This document shows, in pieces, positions 1 to 8,046 of a DNA stretch of 64,000 nucleotides. Below the pieces are notes generated by a model that was not told the DNA's origin, ran no database searches, and saw only the letters and a list, made by a program, of their open reading frames with translations. Source of the DNA: Pseudomonadota bacterium (GTDB lineage Bacteria; Pseudomonadota; Alphaproteobacteria; Sphingomonadales; Sphingomonadaceae); assembly GCA_023417515.1 (NCBI GenBank), contig JAEZFL010000088.1, positions 8,566 to 72,565 on the forward strand, in the 5' to 3' direction. A program made the position numbers and the translations under genes. Positions within the stretch are counted from its first letter, which is position 1, and each line of letters opens with the position of its first letter.

Positions 1-649
1 TGGCACGGCCCAGCCTCTCGCGGGGCAGAACGCGCTTCTCGACATTCGGCCGCCAGCCGAGCAGCACGAAGATGAGGCCGACATAGCTCACGGCGTTGAT
101 CATGAACGCGACCGCGGCGCCGGCCACCGCGACGATGACACCGCCGATCGCGGGGCCGAGGCTTCGGGCGAGGTTGAAGCCCATGGAGTTCAAAGTGACC
201 GCCGCAGGGATGACCGGCCGCGGGACCATGATCCCGACCGAGGCCTGCCAGGCCGGCGCGTTGAGGGCCGCGCCGCAGCCGATCAGGAAGGTGAACAGAA
301 GAAGCAGCCAGGGCGTGACGAGGCCGAGCCAGGCGAAGACGGCGAGCGCAGCCGACACCGCGAACATGAAGAGTTGCGCGGCGAGCATCATCTTGCGCTT
401 GTCGAAGCTGTCGGCGAGGGCGCCGGCGACGAGCGCGAGCAGCACGATCGGAAGCGTGATCGACGCCTGGACCAGGGTCACCATCTGCGGCGAGGCGCCG
501 AGATCGACCATCATCCAGGCGGCGCCGACGCTCTGGATCATGCCGCCGAAGCTGGACAGCAAGGTGGCGATCCACACCGCCCGGAAGATGGAGTGGCGGA
601 ACGGCGCCATGCCCGAATCGTGCACGGCCCCGGCCGCCTGCGTGCTCAT
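1..649 (-). CDS. MFS transporter, N-terminal part (cut by window edge)
   Basis: The first 216 codons of a major facilitator superfamily transporter are present; the gene runs off the left edge. After a short cytoplasmic start the protein has FRAVWIATLLSSFGGMI, then alternating hydrophobic helices and the short basic loop DSFDKRKMM between helices 2 and 3, which is the typical MFS motif-A position. This pattern resembles the MFS_3/enterobactin-exporter-like group (PF05977), so an efflux role is likely, but the substrate cannot be inferred. The ATG at 649 is the first plausible start. The gene diverges from rnk across about 340 bp. Confidence 0.85.
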   Translation of the reverse strand, partial: MSTQAAGAVHDSGMAPFRHSIFRAVWIATLLSSFGGMIQSVGAAWMMVDLGASPQMVTLVQASITLPIVLLALVAGALADSFDKRKMMLAAQLFMFAVSAALAVFAWLGLVTPWLLLLFTFLIGCGAALNAPAWQASVGIMVPRPVIPAAVTLNSMGFNLARSLGPAIGGVIVAVAGAAVAFMINAVSYVGLIFVLLGWRPNVEKRVLPRERLGRA

Positions 650-987
650 GACCGTGTCGACAGCTTTGCCAACGACCTTCTCCTGCGGCGTCCATCGCCA
701 AACGCCGCCAACCGGAGAGGGTTCAGCGCGCGGGCGAAGCATAGCCCGGAGCAGCGAAGGCCAACAGCCGGCTTGACCCCCGCCGAATCATCCTTACGTC
801 AGGGACATGCTTCGTCAGCCCGTCTTCAGGCGCTTTCGCACTCATTCGGGACAGCTCCTCGCGGGCGCCTAGCCCCAGCCCGCGCCATTTTTCCAAGCGG
901 ACTGGGGGATTTCAAATCGGCAAGAATGAGGGCGCGGCGCGCTCCATTCCCCGCTCAACCGCTCCATTTCCGGCTGGCAGAAGCAAC
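650..987. other. Intergenic region between divergent genes
   Basis: These 338 bases separate the leftward MFS gene from rnk and should hold both promoters. I see no conserved small ORF, RNA gene or strong inverted repeat. A TTGACC at 771-776 could be a -35 element, but no convincing -10 partner follows it. Confidence 0.5.
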
Positions 988-1401
988 ATGGCACAGGCTC
1001 ACACGACGCGCGGCGCAAGAAAGCCGCCGATTCACCTTTCCGAAGCGGACTATGACGTCATCGCCGATCTGGCGCTGACCATGGAGAAGCGCAGACCTGA
1101 CCTCGCCAAGCTGATCCTCGACGAGATCAATCGCGCCAAGGTCCATCCCGACGGCTCGGTCCCCAAGGACGTGGTGACGCTCGGCTCGGAAGTCGCCTTC
1201 CTCGACGACAGCACGGGCGAGGAGCGGCGGCTTCGGCTCGTCCTTCCGCAGGACGCCGACATCGAGGCCGACCGGATTTCGGTGATGACCCCGGTCGGCG
1301 CCGGCCTCATCGGAATGAGCGTCGGCCGCGAGATCAGCTGGCCGACCCCCGACGGGCGCCCGCGAATCCTGCGAATCCTCGAGGTGAACCAGCAGCCCTA
1401 G
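988..1401 (+). CDS. rnk: Nucleoside diphosphate kinase regulator Rnk (GreA/GreB-like C-terminal domain)
   Basis: This 137-residue protein has the Rnk arrangement: a short N-terminal helical region (IHLSEADYDVIADLA to LILDEINRAKV) followed by a GreA/GreB C-terminal FKBP-like domain (VTLGSEVAFLDD, RLRLVLPQDAD, ISVMTPVGAGLIGMSVG). Rnk proteins bind RNA polymerase near the secondary channel and were named for affecting nucleoside diphosphate kinase levels. The ATG at 988 has only a weak purine-rich stretch upstream. A strong stem-loop follows the TAG stop directly, so the transcript probably ends before the glutamate dehydrogenase gene. Confidence 0.9.
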   Translation: MAQAHTTRGARKPPIHLSEADYDVIADLALTMEKRRPDLAKLILDEINRAKVHPDGSVPKDVVTLGSEVAFLDDSTGEERRLRLVLPQDADIEADRISVMTPVGAGLIGMSVGREISWPTPDGRPRILRILEVNQQP

Positions 1402-1403
1402 CT

Positions 1404-1430
1404 GGGCGTGCGGTTGTCTGCCGCACGCCC
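1404..1430 (+). terminator. Stem-loop after rnk (terminator or attenuator)
   Basis: GGGCGTGCGG at 1404-1413 pairs perfectly with CCGCACGCCC at 1421-1430 across a 7-base loop, a 10-bp GC-rich stem starting 2 bases after the rnk stop. No long T-run follows, so termination efficiency is uncertain. It lies upstream of the ATG chosen for the glutamate dehydrogenase and argues against translation from the GTG at 1408. Confidence 0.6.
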
Positions 1431-1482
1431 GAACGCCTGCACGCTTCCCAACTCCCTTGCTGTTGCTCGAGGTTCTTCAGCC

Positions 1483-4400
1483 ATGACCGACAAACTCGCC
1501 CTCCTTCACGATACCGGCTCGGCCTTTTCCGAGCGGCTCGGCCGTCCGCTGACGGACGAGGAGCAATCCTTCGTCGCCCATCTCGTCGCCGACAGCGCAA
1601 TCGCCGCGCAGAGCTGGGCGTGGACCGAGGGCTTCCAGGAGGTCGTCGCCGACAGCGGCGGCGTGGTCGGCGACCCGGCGCGCTTCCTCGATGAGTGGCG
1701 GGGTGCGTTCGGCGCCGGCTACCGCGAGATGTTCGACCCCGCCGAAGCGCTCGCCGACATCGTCGCGATCGAGGACATGGGCGAGGGCGACCGCATCGGA
1801 ATCCGCGCCTATCGCCGAACCGAGGACGCCAGCACCCGCTTTCGCTTCAAGCTCTATCATCGCGGCGAGGCTGTGCCGCTGGCCGACGTCCTCGCGATCC
1901 TCGAGCCGATGGGGCTTCGCGCGATGGTCGAGGAAGGCTTTCCGGCCCGCCCGGCGTCGGGCGGCGAGATCTGGGTCCATGAATTCCTGGTCGACGACCC
2001 GCGCGGGGCCGACCTCGTGCTCGACGACGTCGCGCGCGAGTTCGAAGCTGCCTTCGTCGCCATCTGGAACGGCGAGACCGAGAATGACGGCTTCAACCGG
2101 CTGGTCCTGGAGATCGGCGCGCCGTGGCGCGACGCCGCGGCCATCCGAGCGCTCGCCCGCTACCGCCAGCAGACCCGGCTCGACGGCTCGCAGCGCACGC
2201 AGATCCGCACGCTCGTCGAGCATGCCCACATCGCGCGCCTGATCATCGAGCTGTTCCGGGTGAAGTTCGATCCCGACAGCGGCGAGGATCTCGACCAGCG
2301 CCAGGTGAGCGCCGCCGACATCGCCCGGCTGATCGAGGAGCAACTGCAGCTCGTGTCGAGCCTCGAGGACGACCGCGTGCTGCGCCGCCTCTACCAGCTC
2401 GTCCTCGCCACCAAGCGCACCAATTTCTTCCAGGTGGACGGCGAGGGCCGGCCGAACCGCGCGATCGCGCTGAAGATCGCGAGCCGCGAACTCGCCGACC
2501 TTCCCGAGCCCAAGCCCTATCGCGAGATCTTCGTGTCCGCGCCGGAGGTCGAAGGCGTCCATCTGCGCTTCGGCCCGGCGGCGCGCGGTGGCCTCAGATG
2601 GTCCGATCGGCGCGACGACTTCCGCACCGAGGTGCTCGGGCTGGTCAAGGCCCAGCAGGTCAAGAACGCGGTCATCGTGCCGGTCGGCGCGAAGGGCGGC
2701 TTCATCGTCAAGGGCGCCCGGCCGGCCGATCCGGCGGCGTATCGCGAGGCCGGCAAGCAGGCCTATCGCGCTTTCCTGTCGGCGATGCTCGACGTCACCG
2801 ACAATCTCGACTCCGACGGGCGGCCGACATCGCCGGCGCGCACCGTCAGCCATGACGAGGCCGATCCCTATCTCGTCGTCGCTGCCGACAAGGGCACCGC
2901 GACCTTTTCCGACATCGCCAACGAGGTCGCGACGTCGCGGGGCTTCTGGCTCGGCGACGCCTTCGCCTCGGGCGGCTCGGCCGGTTACGACCACAAGGCG
3001 ATGGCGATCACCGCCCGCGGCGCGTGGGAAGCCGTGAAGCGGCACTTCCGCGAGGTCGGCAAGGACATCCAGAGCGAGAGCTTCACCGCGGTCGGGGTCG
3101 GCGACATGTCCGGCGACGTGTTCGGCAACGGCATGCTGCTGTCGAAGAAGACCAGGCTGGTCGCCGCCTTCGACCATCGCGACATCTTCATCGATCCCGA
3201 TCCGGATCCCGAGGCGTCGTGGGCGGAGCGCAAGCGGCTGTTCGAGCTTCAGGGCTCGTCCTGGCAGGATTATGACCGCGCCAGGCTCTCGGCGGGCGGC
3301 GCGGTGATCTCGCGCGCCGCCAAGTCGGCGAGCCTGTCGCCGGAGGCGCGCCGGGCGCTCGGAATCGAGCAGGACACGCTTGCGCCCACCGACCTGATCA
3401 AGGCGATCCTGCGCGCACCGGTGGAACTGCTCTACATGGGCGGCATCGGCACCTATGTGAAATCCGCCGCCGAAAGCCATCTCGACGTATCCGACAAGAC
3501 CAACGACGCGATCCGCGTCGATGGCCGCGAGCTGCGCGCGCAGATCGTCGGCGAAGGCGCCAATCTCGGCTTCACCCAGGCCGGCCGGATCGAGTTCGCG
3601 GGCAAAGGCGGACGGATCAACACCGACGCGATCGACAACAGCGCCGGGGTCGACAGCTCGGACCTCGAGGTCAACATCAAGATCCTGACGTCCGACCTGG
3701 AGCGGCGTGGCGCGCTGTCGCGGACCGAGCGCGATGCGCTCCTCCTCGAGATGACGGAGGAGGTCGCCGACCATGTCCTCGCTCACAATCATGCGCAGAC
3801 GCTCGCGGTCAGCCTGATCGAGGCCGATGCGCCCGACCAGGTGGCGGAGCACGCGCATTTCATCGCGGAGCTCGAGACGGCGGGGCGGCTGAACCGGGAC
3901 GTCGAGGGCCTTCCGGATGCCTTGGCGCTGGAGGAAAGGCGGGAGCGGGGCGAAGGCCTCACTCGGCCCGAGCTGGCGGTCCTGCTCGCTTACGGCAAGC
4001 TCGATTTCTTCGACGAGCTGATCGCCACCGCCGCTCCGGACGATCCCTATTTCGAGCGGATCCTGCAGGCCTATTTCCCGAAGCAGCTCGCCCGCTTCGG
4101 CGACGCGCTGGGGCGGCACCGCCTGCGGCGCGAGATCATCGCCACGGCGTTCGGCAACCGGGTGATCGACATTGCCGGCGCAAGCTTCCCGCACCGGCTG
4201 CGCGCGGCGCTTGGCTGCGACGCGGCGACCCTCGCGGTCGCGTTCGCGGCGGCCGACGAGATTTTCGGCCTGCGCGCGCTGTGGAGCGAGGTCGACGCGC
4301 TCGACAACAAGGTGGCGGCCGATGTCCAGAAGCGGCTCTATCTCGCGCTGACCCGCGCCTATCGGCGGCAGACCCATGCCATCGCGGCGCGGCTGCCGCA

Positions 4401-4965
4401 GCGGGCGCAGACCGTCGATGGGCTGATCGCCTTCTACGGTGCGCCGGTGCGCGCGCTGATCGCGCTTGGCGCCGACATGCTCGGCGACCGTGAGCGCGCG
4501 GCGCTCGCCGAGAAGGCGGACCGATTCAGGCAGGCCGGAGTGCCGGACGCGCTCGCGGAGCGGATCGCGCTCCTGCCGCATCTCGGTGCGGCGATCGCGA
4601 TCGCCGAGATCGCGCAGGACCAGGGCGCTCCGCTCGCCGACATCGCCTGCCTGAACAGCGAGATCGGAGCCAGGCTCGGCTTTCACCGTTTCGTTGCGGT
4701 GGCCGACGACCTCGCGCGCGGCGCCGATCCCTACGAGGGCCTCGCGCTTCGGCGCCTCAAGTCCGACCTCAGGGGCGGCCAGGAAGCGCTGACCCGCAAG
4801 ATCCTCGGCGGCGAAGGCGCCGGCGATCCGCTCGCGGCATGGATCGAAGGCAATGCGGAATCGGTGTCGACGGTTACGGCAGCGATCGAGCGGGTCGAGA
4901 AGTCGCCTGGCAGCTGGACGCTGGCCAAGCTGCTGGTGGCGGTGTCGGCGCTGCTGAAGCTGTAG
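1483..4965 (+). CDS. gdhB: NAD-dependent glutamate dehydrogenase, large type, N-terminally short
   Basis: The 1160-residue product is an NAD-specific glutamate dehydrogenase of the large bacterial class, catalysing oxidative deamination of glutamate to 2-oxoglutarate. The substrate region GGLRWSDRRDDFRTEV and the lysine-rich KAQQVKNAVIVPVGAKGG are near residues 369-405. The Rossmann segment VGVGDMSGDVFGNGM is near 537-552, and a long helical C-terminal domain follows. Proteins of the 180-kDa class are usually about 1600 residues; here roughly 440 N-terminal residues (the first ACT-like region) are absent and rnk ends just upstream. I chose the ATG at 1483 because an upstream GTG (1408) lies in a stem-loop; GAGG at 1468-1471 could be a distant Shine-Dalgarno. 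The gene converges on the antiporter operon 13 bp downstream. Confidence 0.9.
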   Translation: MTDKLALLHDTGSAFSERLGRPLTDEEQSFVAHLVADSAIAAQSWAWTEGFQEVVADSGGVVGDPARFLDEWRGAFGAGYREMFDPAEALADIVAIEDMGEGDRIGIRAYRRTEDASTRFRFKLYHRGEAVPLADVLAILEPMGLRAMVEEGFPARPASGGEIWVHEFLVDDPRGADLVLDDVAREFEAAFVAIWNGETENDGFNRLVLEIGAPWRDAAAIRALARYRQQTRLDGSQRTQIRTLVEHAHIARLIIELFRVKFDPDSGEDLDQRQVSAADIARLIEEQLQLVSSLEDDRVLRRLYQLVLATKRTNFFQVDGEGRPNRAIALKIASRELADLPEPKPYREIFVSAPEVEGVHLRFGPAARGGLRWSDRRDDFRTEVLGLVKAQQVKNAVIVPVGAKGGFIVKGARPADPAAYREAGKQAYRAFLSAMLDVTDNLDSDGRPTSPARTVSHDEADPYLVVAADKGTATFSDIANEVATSRGFWLGDAFASGGSAGYDHKAMAITARGAWEAVKRHFREVGKDIQSESFTAVGVGDMSGDVFGNGMLLSKKTRLVAAFDHRDIFIDPDPDPEASWAERKRLFELQGSSWQDYDRARLSAGGAVISRAAKSASLSPEARRALGIEQDTLAPTDLIKAILRAPVELLYMGGIGTYVKSAAESHLDVSDKTNDAIRVDGRELRAQIVGEGANLGFTQAGRIEFAGKGGRINTDAIDNSAGVDSSDLEVNIKILTSDLERRGALSRTERDALLLEMTEEVADHVLAHNHAQTLAVSLIEADAPDQVAEHAHFIAELETAGRLNRDVEGLPDALALEERRERGEGLTRPELAVLLAYGKLDFFDELIATAAPDDPYFERILQAYFPKQLARFGDALGRHRLRREIIATAFGNRVIDIAGASFPHRLRAALGCDAATLAVAFAAADEIFGLRALWSEVDALDNKVAADVQKRLYLALTRAYRRQTHAIAARLPQRAQTVDGLIAFYGAPVRALIALGADMLGDRERAALAEKADRFRQAGVPDALAERIALLPHLGAAIAIAEIAQDQGAPLADIACLNSEIGARLGFHRFVAVADDLARGADPYEGLALRRLKSDLRGGQEALTRKILGGEGAGDPLAAWIEGNAESVSTVTAAIERVEKSPGSWTLAKLLVAVSALLKL

Positions 4966-4978
4966 GACGCGTCGCCGG

Positions 4979-5323
4979 TCAGCTCGGCGGCGGAACGTCC
5001 TCGACCTTCTCGGAGCGGTCGCGGTAGAGCGCCGCCCTGGCGAGCAGCATGAAGGTGACCGGGGTCGTCAAGGTGACGAAGATGCCGATGAGCAGCTCGT
5101 GCACCGACAGGCGCGAGCGAAGCACCGAGAAGCACAGGATCGACGCCGCGACGATCAGCGCCATGCCAAGCGTGCTTCCCATCGTGGGTGGATGGAGGCG
5201 CTGGTAGAAGGTCTTCATCCGAAGCAGCCCGAGCGAGCCGATCAGGGTGATCGCGGCGCCCGCGAGCACGAGGAAGGCGACGATGAGCGCAGCCCAGGCG
5301 GGAAGGTCCGGGGCCTGGATCAT
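4979..5323 (-). CDS. mnhG: Mrp-type Na+/H+ antiporter subunit G
   Basis: This 114-residue small membrane protein has three hydrophobic helices and the MnhG/PhaG signature GSLGLLRMKTFYQRLHPPTMGSTLG, followed by HELLIGIFVTLTTPVTFMLLARAALYR and a charged tail. It is the last gene of the six-gene Mrp operon, and its ATG overlaps the stop of subunit F by 4 bp. MnhG is a small subunit needed for assembly of the hetero-oligomeric antiporter in the inner membrane. Confidence 0.93.
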   Translation of the reverse strand: MIQAPDLPAWAALIVAFLVLAGAAITLIGSLGLLRMKTFYQRLHPPTMGSTLGMALIVAASILCFSVLRSRLSVHELLIGIFVTLTTPVTFMLLARAALYRDRSEKVEDVPPPS

Positions 5324-5601
5324 TCGATCACCTCGCCGCGCATCAGGAACTTGGACAACGCCACCGTGCCGACGAATCCGAGCAGTGCGATGACGAGCGC
5401 GGATTCGAAATAAAGCGTTCGCCCCGTCTGGATTCCGAAGGTCAGAAGCAGGAGCAGCGCGTTGACGTAGAGCGTGTCGAGGCCGAGCACCCGGTCCTGG
5501 GCGCGCGGCCCCATCAGCAGCCGCCATGTCGCGCACAGCATCGCGAGGCCGAGCATGACCTGCGCGGCGGTGATCGACCAGGCCAGGACAAGCGTCGTCA
5601 T
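5320..5601 (-). CDS. mnhF: Mrp-type Na+/H+ antiporter subunit F
   Basis: This 93-residue protein has three predicted helices and the MrpF hallmark GPRAQDRVLGLDTLYVNA in the first cytoplasmic loop. In the family, the acidic residue after this arginine-rich segment is functionally important. It overlaps both neighbours (E and G) by 4 bp, which implies translational coupling. Length matches MrpF/PhaF proteins (about 90 residues). Confidence 0.93.
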   Translation of the reverse strand: MTTLVLAWSITAAQVMLGLAMLCATWRLLMGPRAQDRVLGLDTLYVNALLLLLTFGIQTGRTLYFESALVIALLGFVGTVALSKFLMRGEVIE

Positions 5602-6086
5602 CGCTCGAAAATGTCCATCAGGAGTGTCTCGTAACGGTCCTTGATCAGGCGGATCCAGGCCTCCTCGTCGACCAGGTCGAGGACGTGGACAAGAAGGATG
5701 CCGCTGCCGCGGTCGAACTGCACCCAGCAGGTGCCCGGCGTTGCGGTGATGATCAGCGCGAGCACCGTCAGCGCGTGGCGATCAGTAAGATCGACCGGCA
5801 GGCGCACGAACGACGAGACCCTTTCCGACCGCGGGAACAGGACGATCTGGGCGACTGCGAAATTGGAGCGGACGATGTCGAGCGCGACGATCGCGGTCAG
5901 CCTGGCGACGGCGGGCCAGGAGCGGATCCGGCTGGCCTCGGGCCTGAGCGCGGCGATCCCGCGGATCGCAAGCAGAGTCACGATCGCGCCGAGCAGCGCC
6001 TGCCCCGGCGAGAAGGACTGGGTGAGCAGGAGCCACATCGCGAACAATGCGAGCGTAAGGAGCGGATAGGGGGCGAGGCGCGTCAT
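5598..6086 (-). CDS. mnhE: Mrp-type Na+/H+ antiporter subunit E
   Basis: This 162-residue protein has two N-terminal membrane helices, then a cytoplasmic domain with the MrpE signatures LDIVRSNFAVAQIVL and LALIITATPGTCWVQFD followed by LLVHVLDL. The start is the ATG at 6086, overlapping the subunit D stop by 4 bp; the frame stays open far upstream inside D but lacks family similarity there. MrpE is a small membrane subunit of the seven-component antiporter. Confidence 0.93.
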   Translation of the reverse strand: MTRLAPYPLLTLALFAMWLLLTQSFSPGQALLGAIVTLLAIRGIAALRPEASRIRSWPAVARLTAIVALDIVRSNFAVAQIVLFPRSERVSSFVRLPVDLTDRHALTVLALIITATPGTCWVQFDRGSGILLVHVLDLVDEEAWIRLIKDRYETLLMDIFER

Positions 6087-7711
6087 CGGACGCGGGTCCT
6101 TTCCTCCGCCTGGGGCGTGGCGAGCACCGCCGTCACATAGCCCTGGCGGTCCTGGAGCGACATTCCGGTCCGCTCCATGTAGCGCATCGTCGGGCCTGCG
6201 AAGACCATCAGGCCGAGGCAGATGGCGAGCAGGAGCCCGACCGGCACCGCTTCGGCCACGCGAAGCGCCGGCTGAGGCTTGTCCGACGGCGCCCACAGCA
6301 GGTCGATTCCGGCCCGGGTCGTCGCGATGAGGGTCGCCAGCCCGGACAGGATGATGAGGCCGATCAGCCACCAGACCGGGCTCGTGATCCGCTCCTCGAG
6401 GCCAAGCAGCCCGTCGATGATCGCGAACTTGGCGATGAAGCCGGAAAGGGGCGGCAGCCCGGCCATGAGCACGGTGCAGAAGATGAAGCCGATTCCAAGG
6501 ATCGCGATGGTCGCCGGGATGACGATTCCGACCTCCGGGTCGCCGTCCTCCTCCAGGGCGCCGGTATATTCGTCGTCGAAGACCGGCTCGGCGATGGCCA
6601 TCGGTCCGGCGCCTTTCTCGCGCCGCTCGACCAGCTCGATAAGCAGATAGAAGGCGCTGATTCCGAGAGTCGAGCTGACCAGGTAGAAGAGCGCGCCGCC
6701 GATCACCGCGCCCTCGCCGGCGCCGATGGTGGCGATGAGAGTGCCCGACGAGATCATCAGGCTGTAGCCTGCCACCCCCGACAAGGTCCGCACGGCGAGC
6801 ACGCCGATCGTGCCGAACGCCATCGTCGCGATGCCGCCGAACAGCAGCCACTCCTCGCCGAAATTGGCGGACCAGCCGACGTCGCCGCCGAACAGCAGCA
6901 AATACACCCTCAGCACCGCATAGACCCCGACCTTGCTGAGGATGGCGAACAGGGCGGCGACCGGCGGAGCGGCCGCGGCATAGGTGCGCGGCAGCCAGAA
7001 GCCGAGCGGCCACATCCCGGCCTTCAACAGGAAGGCGATGCCGAGAATCGCCATGCCGCTCTGAAGGAGAGCGAGGTCGGTCCCCGACACGCCGGGAATG
7101 CGGACCGCGAGGTCGGCCATGTTGAGGGTGCCGGTGACCCCGTAGATGAGCGCGGCGCCGATCAGGAAGAGCAATGAGGCGGCGATGTTGATCGCGACAT
7201 AATGGAGGCCGGCCTTCACCCGCACCTTGCCCGACCCATGAAGGAGCAGGCCGAACGAAGCCGCGAGCAGGACCTCGAAGAAGACGAACAGGTTGAACAG
7301 GTCTCCGGTCAGGAAGGCGCCGTTGAGTCCCATCAGCTGGAGCAGGAACAAAGCGTGGAAGCGCGGGCCCGCCCGGTCCCAGCGCGCCAGCGAATAGATC
7401 AGCGAGGTGAGCCCGAGAACGCTGGTGAGCACCAGCATCAGCGCCGACAGCCAGTCGATGACGAGCACGATTCCGAACGGAGCAGGCCAGGCGCCGATCG
7501 GGTAAGCGGTGGTCGCCGGCTCGCCGGCGAAGCCCGCCGAAGCGGCGCCGCGCAGAAGCATGATCGAGATGACGAGCAGCGCCAGGGTGGTTCCGAGCGC
7601 GATCACCCGCTTGAGCAGGCGCCGCCGCTCGTTCAGCACCAGGGTCACCGCGCTCGCGATGAGCGGCAGGAGCACCGGCGCGACGATCAGATGGTCGGTC
7701 CAGTCGATCAT
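6083..7711 (-). CDS. mnhD: Mrp-type Na+/H+ antiporter subunit D (NuoM/NuoN-like)
   Basis: This 542-residue polytopic protein belongs to the proton-conducting membrane transporter family shared with complex I subunits NuoL/M/N. Visible marks are PIGAWPAPFGIVLVIDWLSALM near the N terminus, LKAGMWPLGFWLPRTYAAAAPPVAALF in the middle (the conserved lysine helix), and GLPPLSGFIAKFAIIDGLL in the C-terminal half. The ATG at 7711 overlaps subunit C by 4 bp. In the family, MrpD and MrpA carry the ion-translocating lysine and glutamate residues. Confidence 0.94.
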   Translation of the reverse strand: MIDWTDHLIVAPVLLPLIASAVTLVLNERRRLLKRVIALGTTLALLVISIMLLRGAASAGFAGEPATTAYPIGAWPAPFGIVLVIDWLSALMLVLTSVLGLTSLIYSLARWDRAGPRFHALFLLQLMGLNGAFLTGDLFNLFVFFEVLLAASFGLLLHGSGKVRVKAGLHYVAINIAASLLFLIGAALIYGVTGTLNMADLAVRIPGVSGTDLALLQSGMAILGIAFLLKAGMWPLGFWLPRTYAAAAPPVAALFAILSKVGVYAVLRVYLLLFGGDVGWSANFGEEWLLFGGIATMAFGTIGVLAVRTLSGVAGYSLMISSGTLIATIGAGEGAVIGGALFYLVSSTLGISAFYLLIELVERREKGAGPMAIAEPVFDDEYTGALEEDGDPEVGIVIPATIAILGIGFIFCTVLMAGLPPLSGFIAKFAIIDGLLGLEERITSPVWWLIGLIILSGLATLIATTRAGIDLLWAPSDKPQPALRVAEAVPVGLLLAICLGLMVFAGPTMRYMERTGMSLQDRQGYVTAVLATPQAEERTRVR

Positions 7712-8046
7712 TCGCCGTCGTCCCCGTCGACATGGTCGGTGCCGGTCAGCCCGCGCGACGCGAGCAGGACGACGAGGAGAAGCGCCGTCATCGCGAACGA
7801 GATGACGATCGCGGTGAGCACGAGCGCCTGGGGCAAGGGATCGTCGTACTGGGCGGGATCGGCCGCGCCCGAGCCGACGATCGGGGGAGCGTCGACCATG
7901 AGCCGGCCCATCGCATAGATGAACAGGTTGACCGCGTAGGACAGGAGCGAAAGGCCGACGATCACCTGGAAGGTGCGCGGCCGCAGGATCAGCCACACGC
8001 CCGATGCGGTCAGGACCCCGATGCCGAGGGCGAGAACCAGTTCCAT
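7708..8046 (-). CDS. mnhC: Mrp-type Na+/H+ antiporter subunit C (NuoK-like)
   Basis: This 112-residue protein has three helices homologous to NuoK. Diagnostic segments are VIVGLSLLSYAVNLFIYAMGR and DPLPQALVLTAIVISFAMTALLL, the latter a hallmark of MrpC. The ATG at 8046 overlaps the TGA of the upstream AB gene by one base, so the pair is translationally coupled. Confidence 0.94.
   Translation of the reverse strand: MELVLALGIGVLTASGVWLILRPRTFQVIVGLSLLSYAVNLFIYAMGRLMVDAPPIVGSGAADPAQYDDPLPQALVLTAIVISFAMTALLLVVLLASRGLTGTDHVDGDDGE

Noticed and set aside
1477..4686. Open reading frame of over 1000 codons antisense to the glutamate dehydrogenase gene
   Set aside because: It is a shadow frame of a GC-rich gene: composition is Arg/Asp/Gly/Leu-rich without domains, and the sense strand has clear family motifs.
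6087..7733. Upstream extension of the subunit E frame through the subunit D gene (711-codon frame)
   Set aside because: The extension is arginine/histidine-rich shadow sequence of mnhD; MrpE similarity begins at the ATG at 6086.
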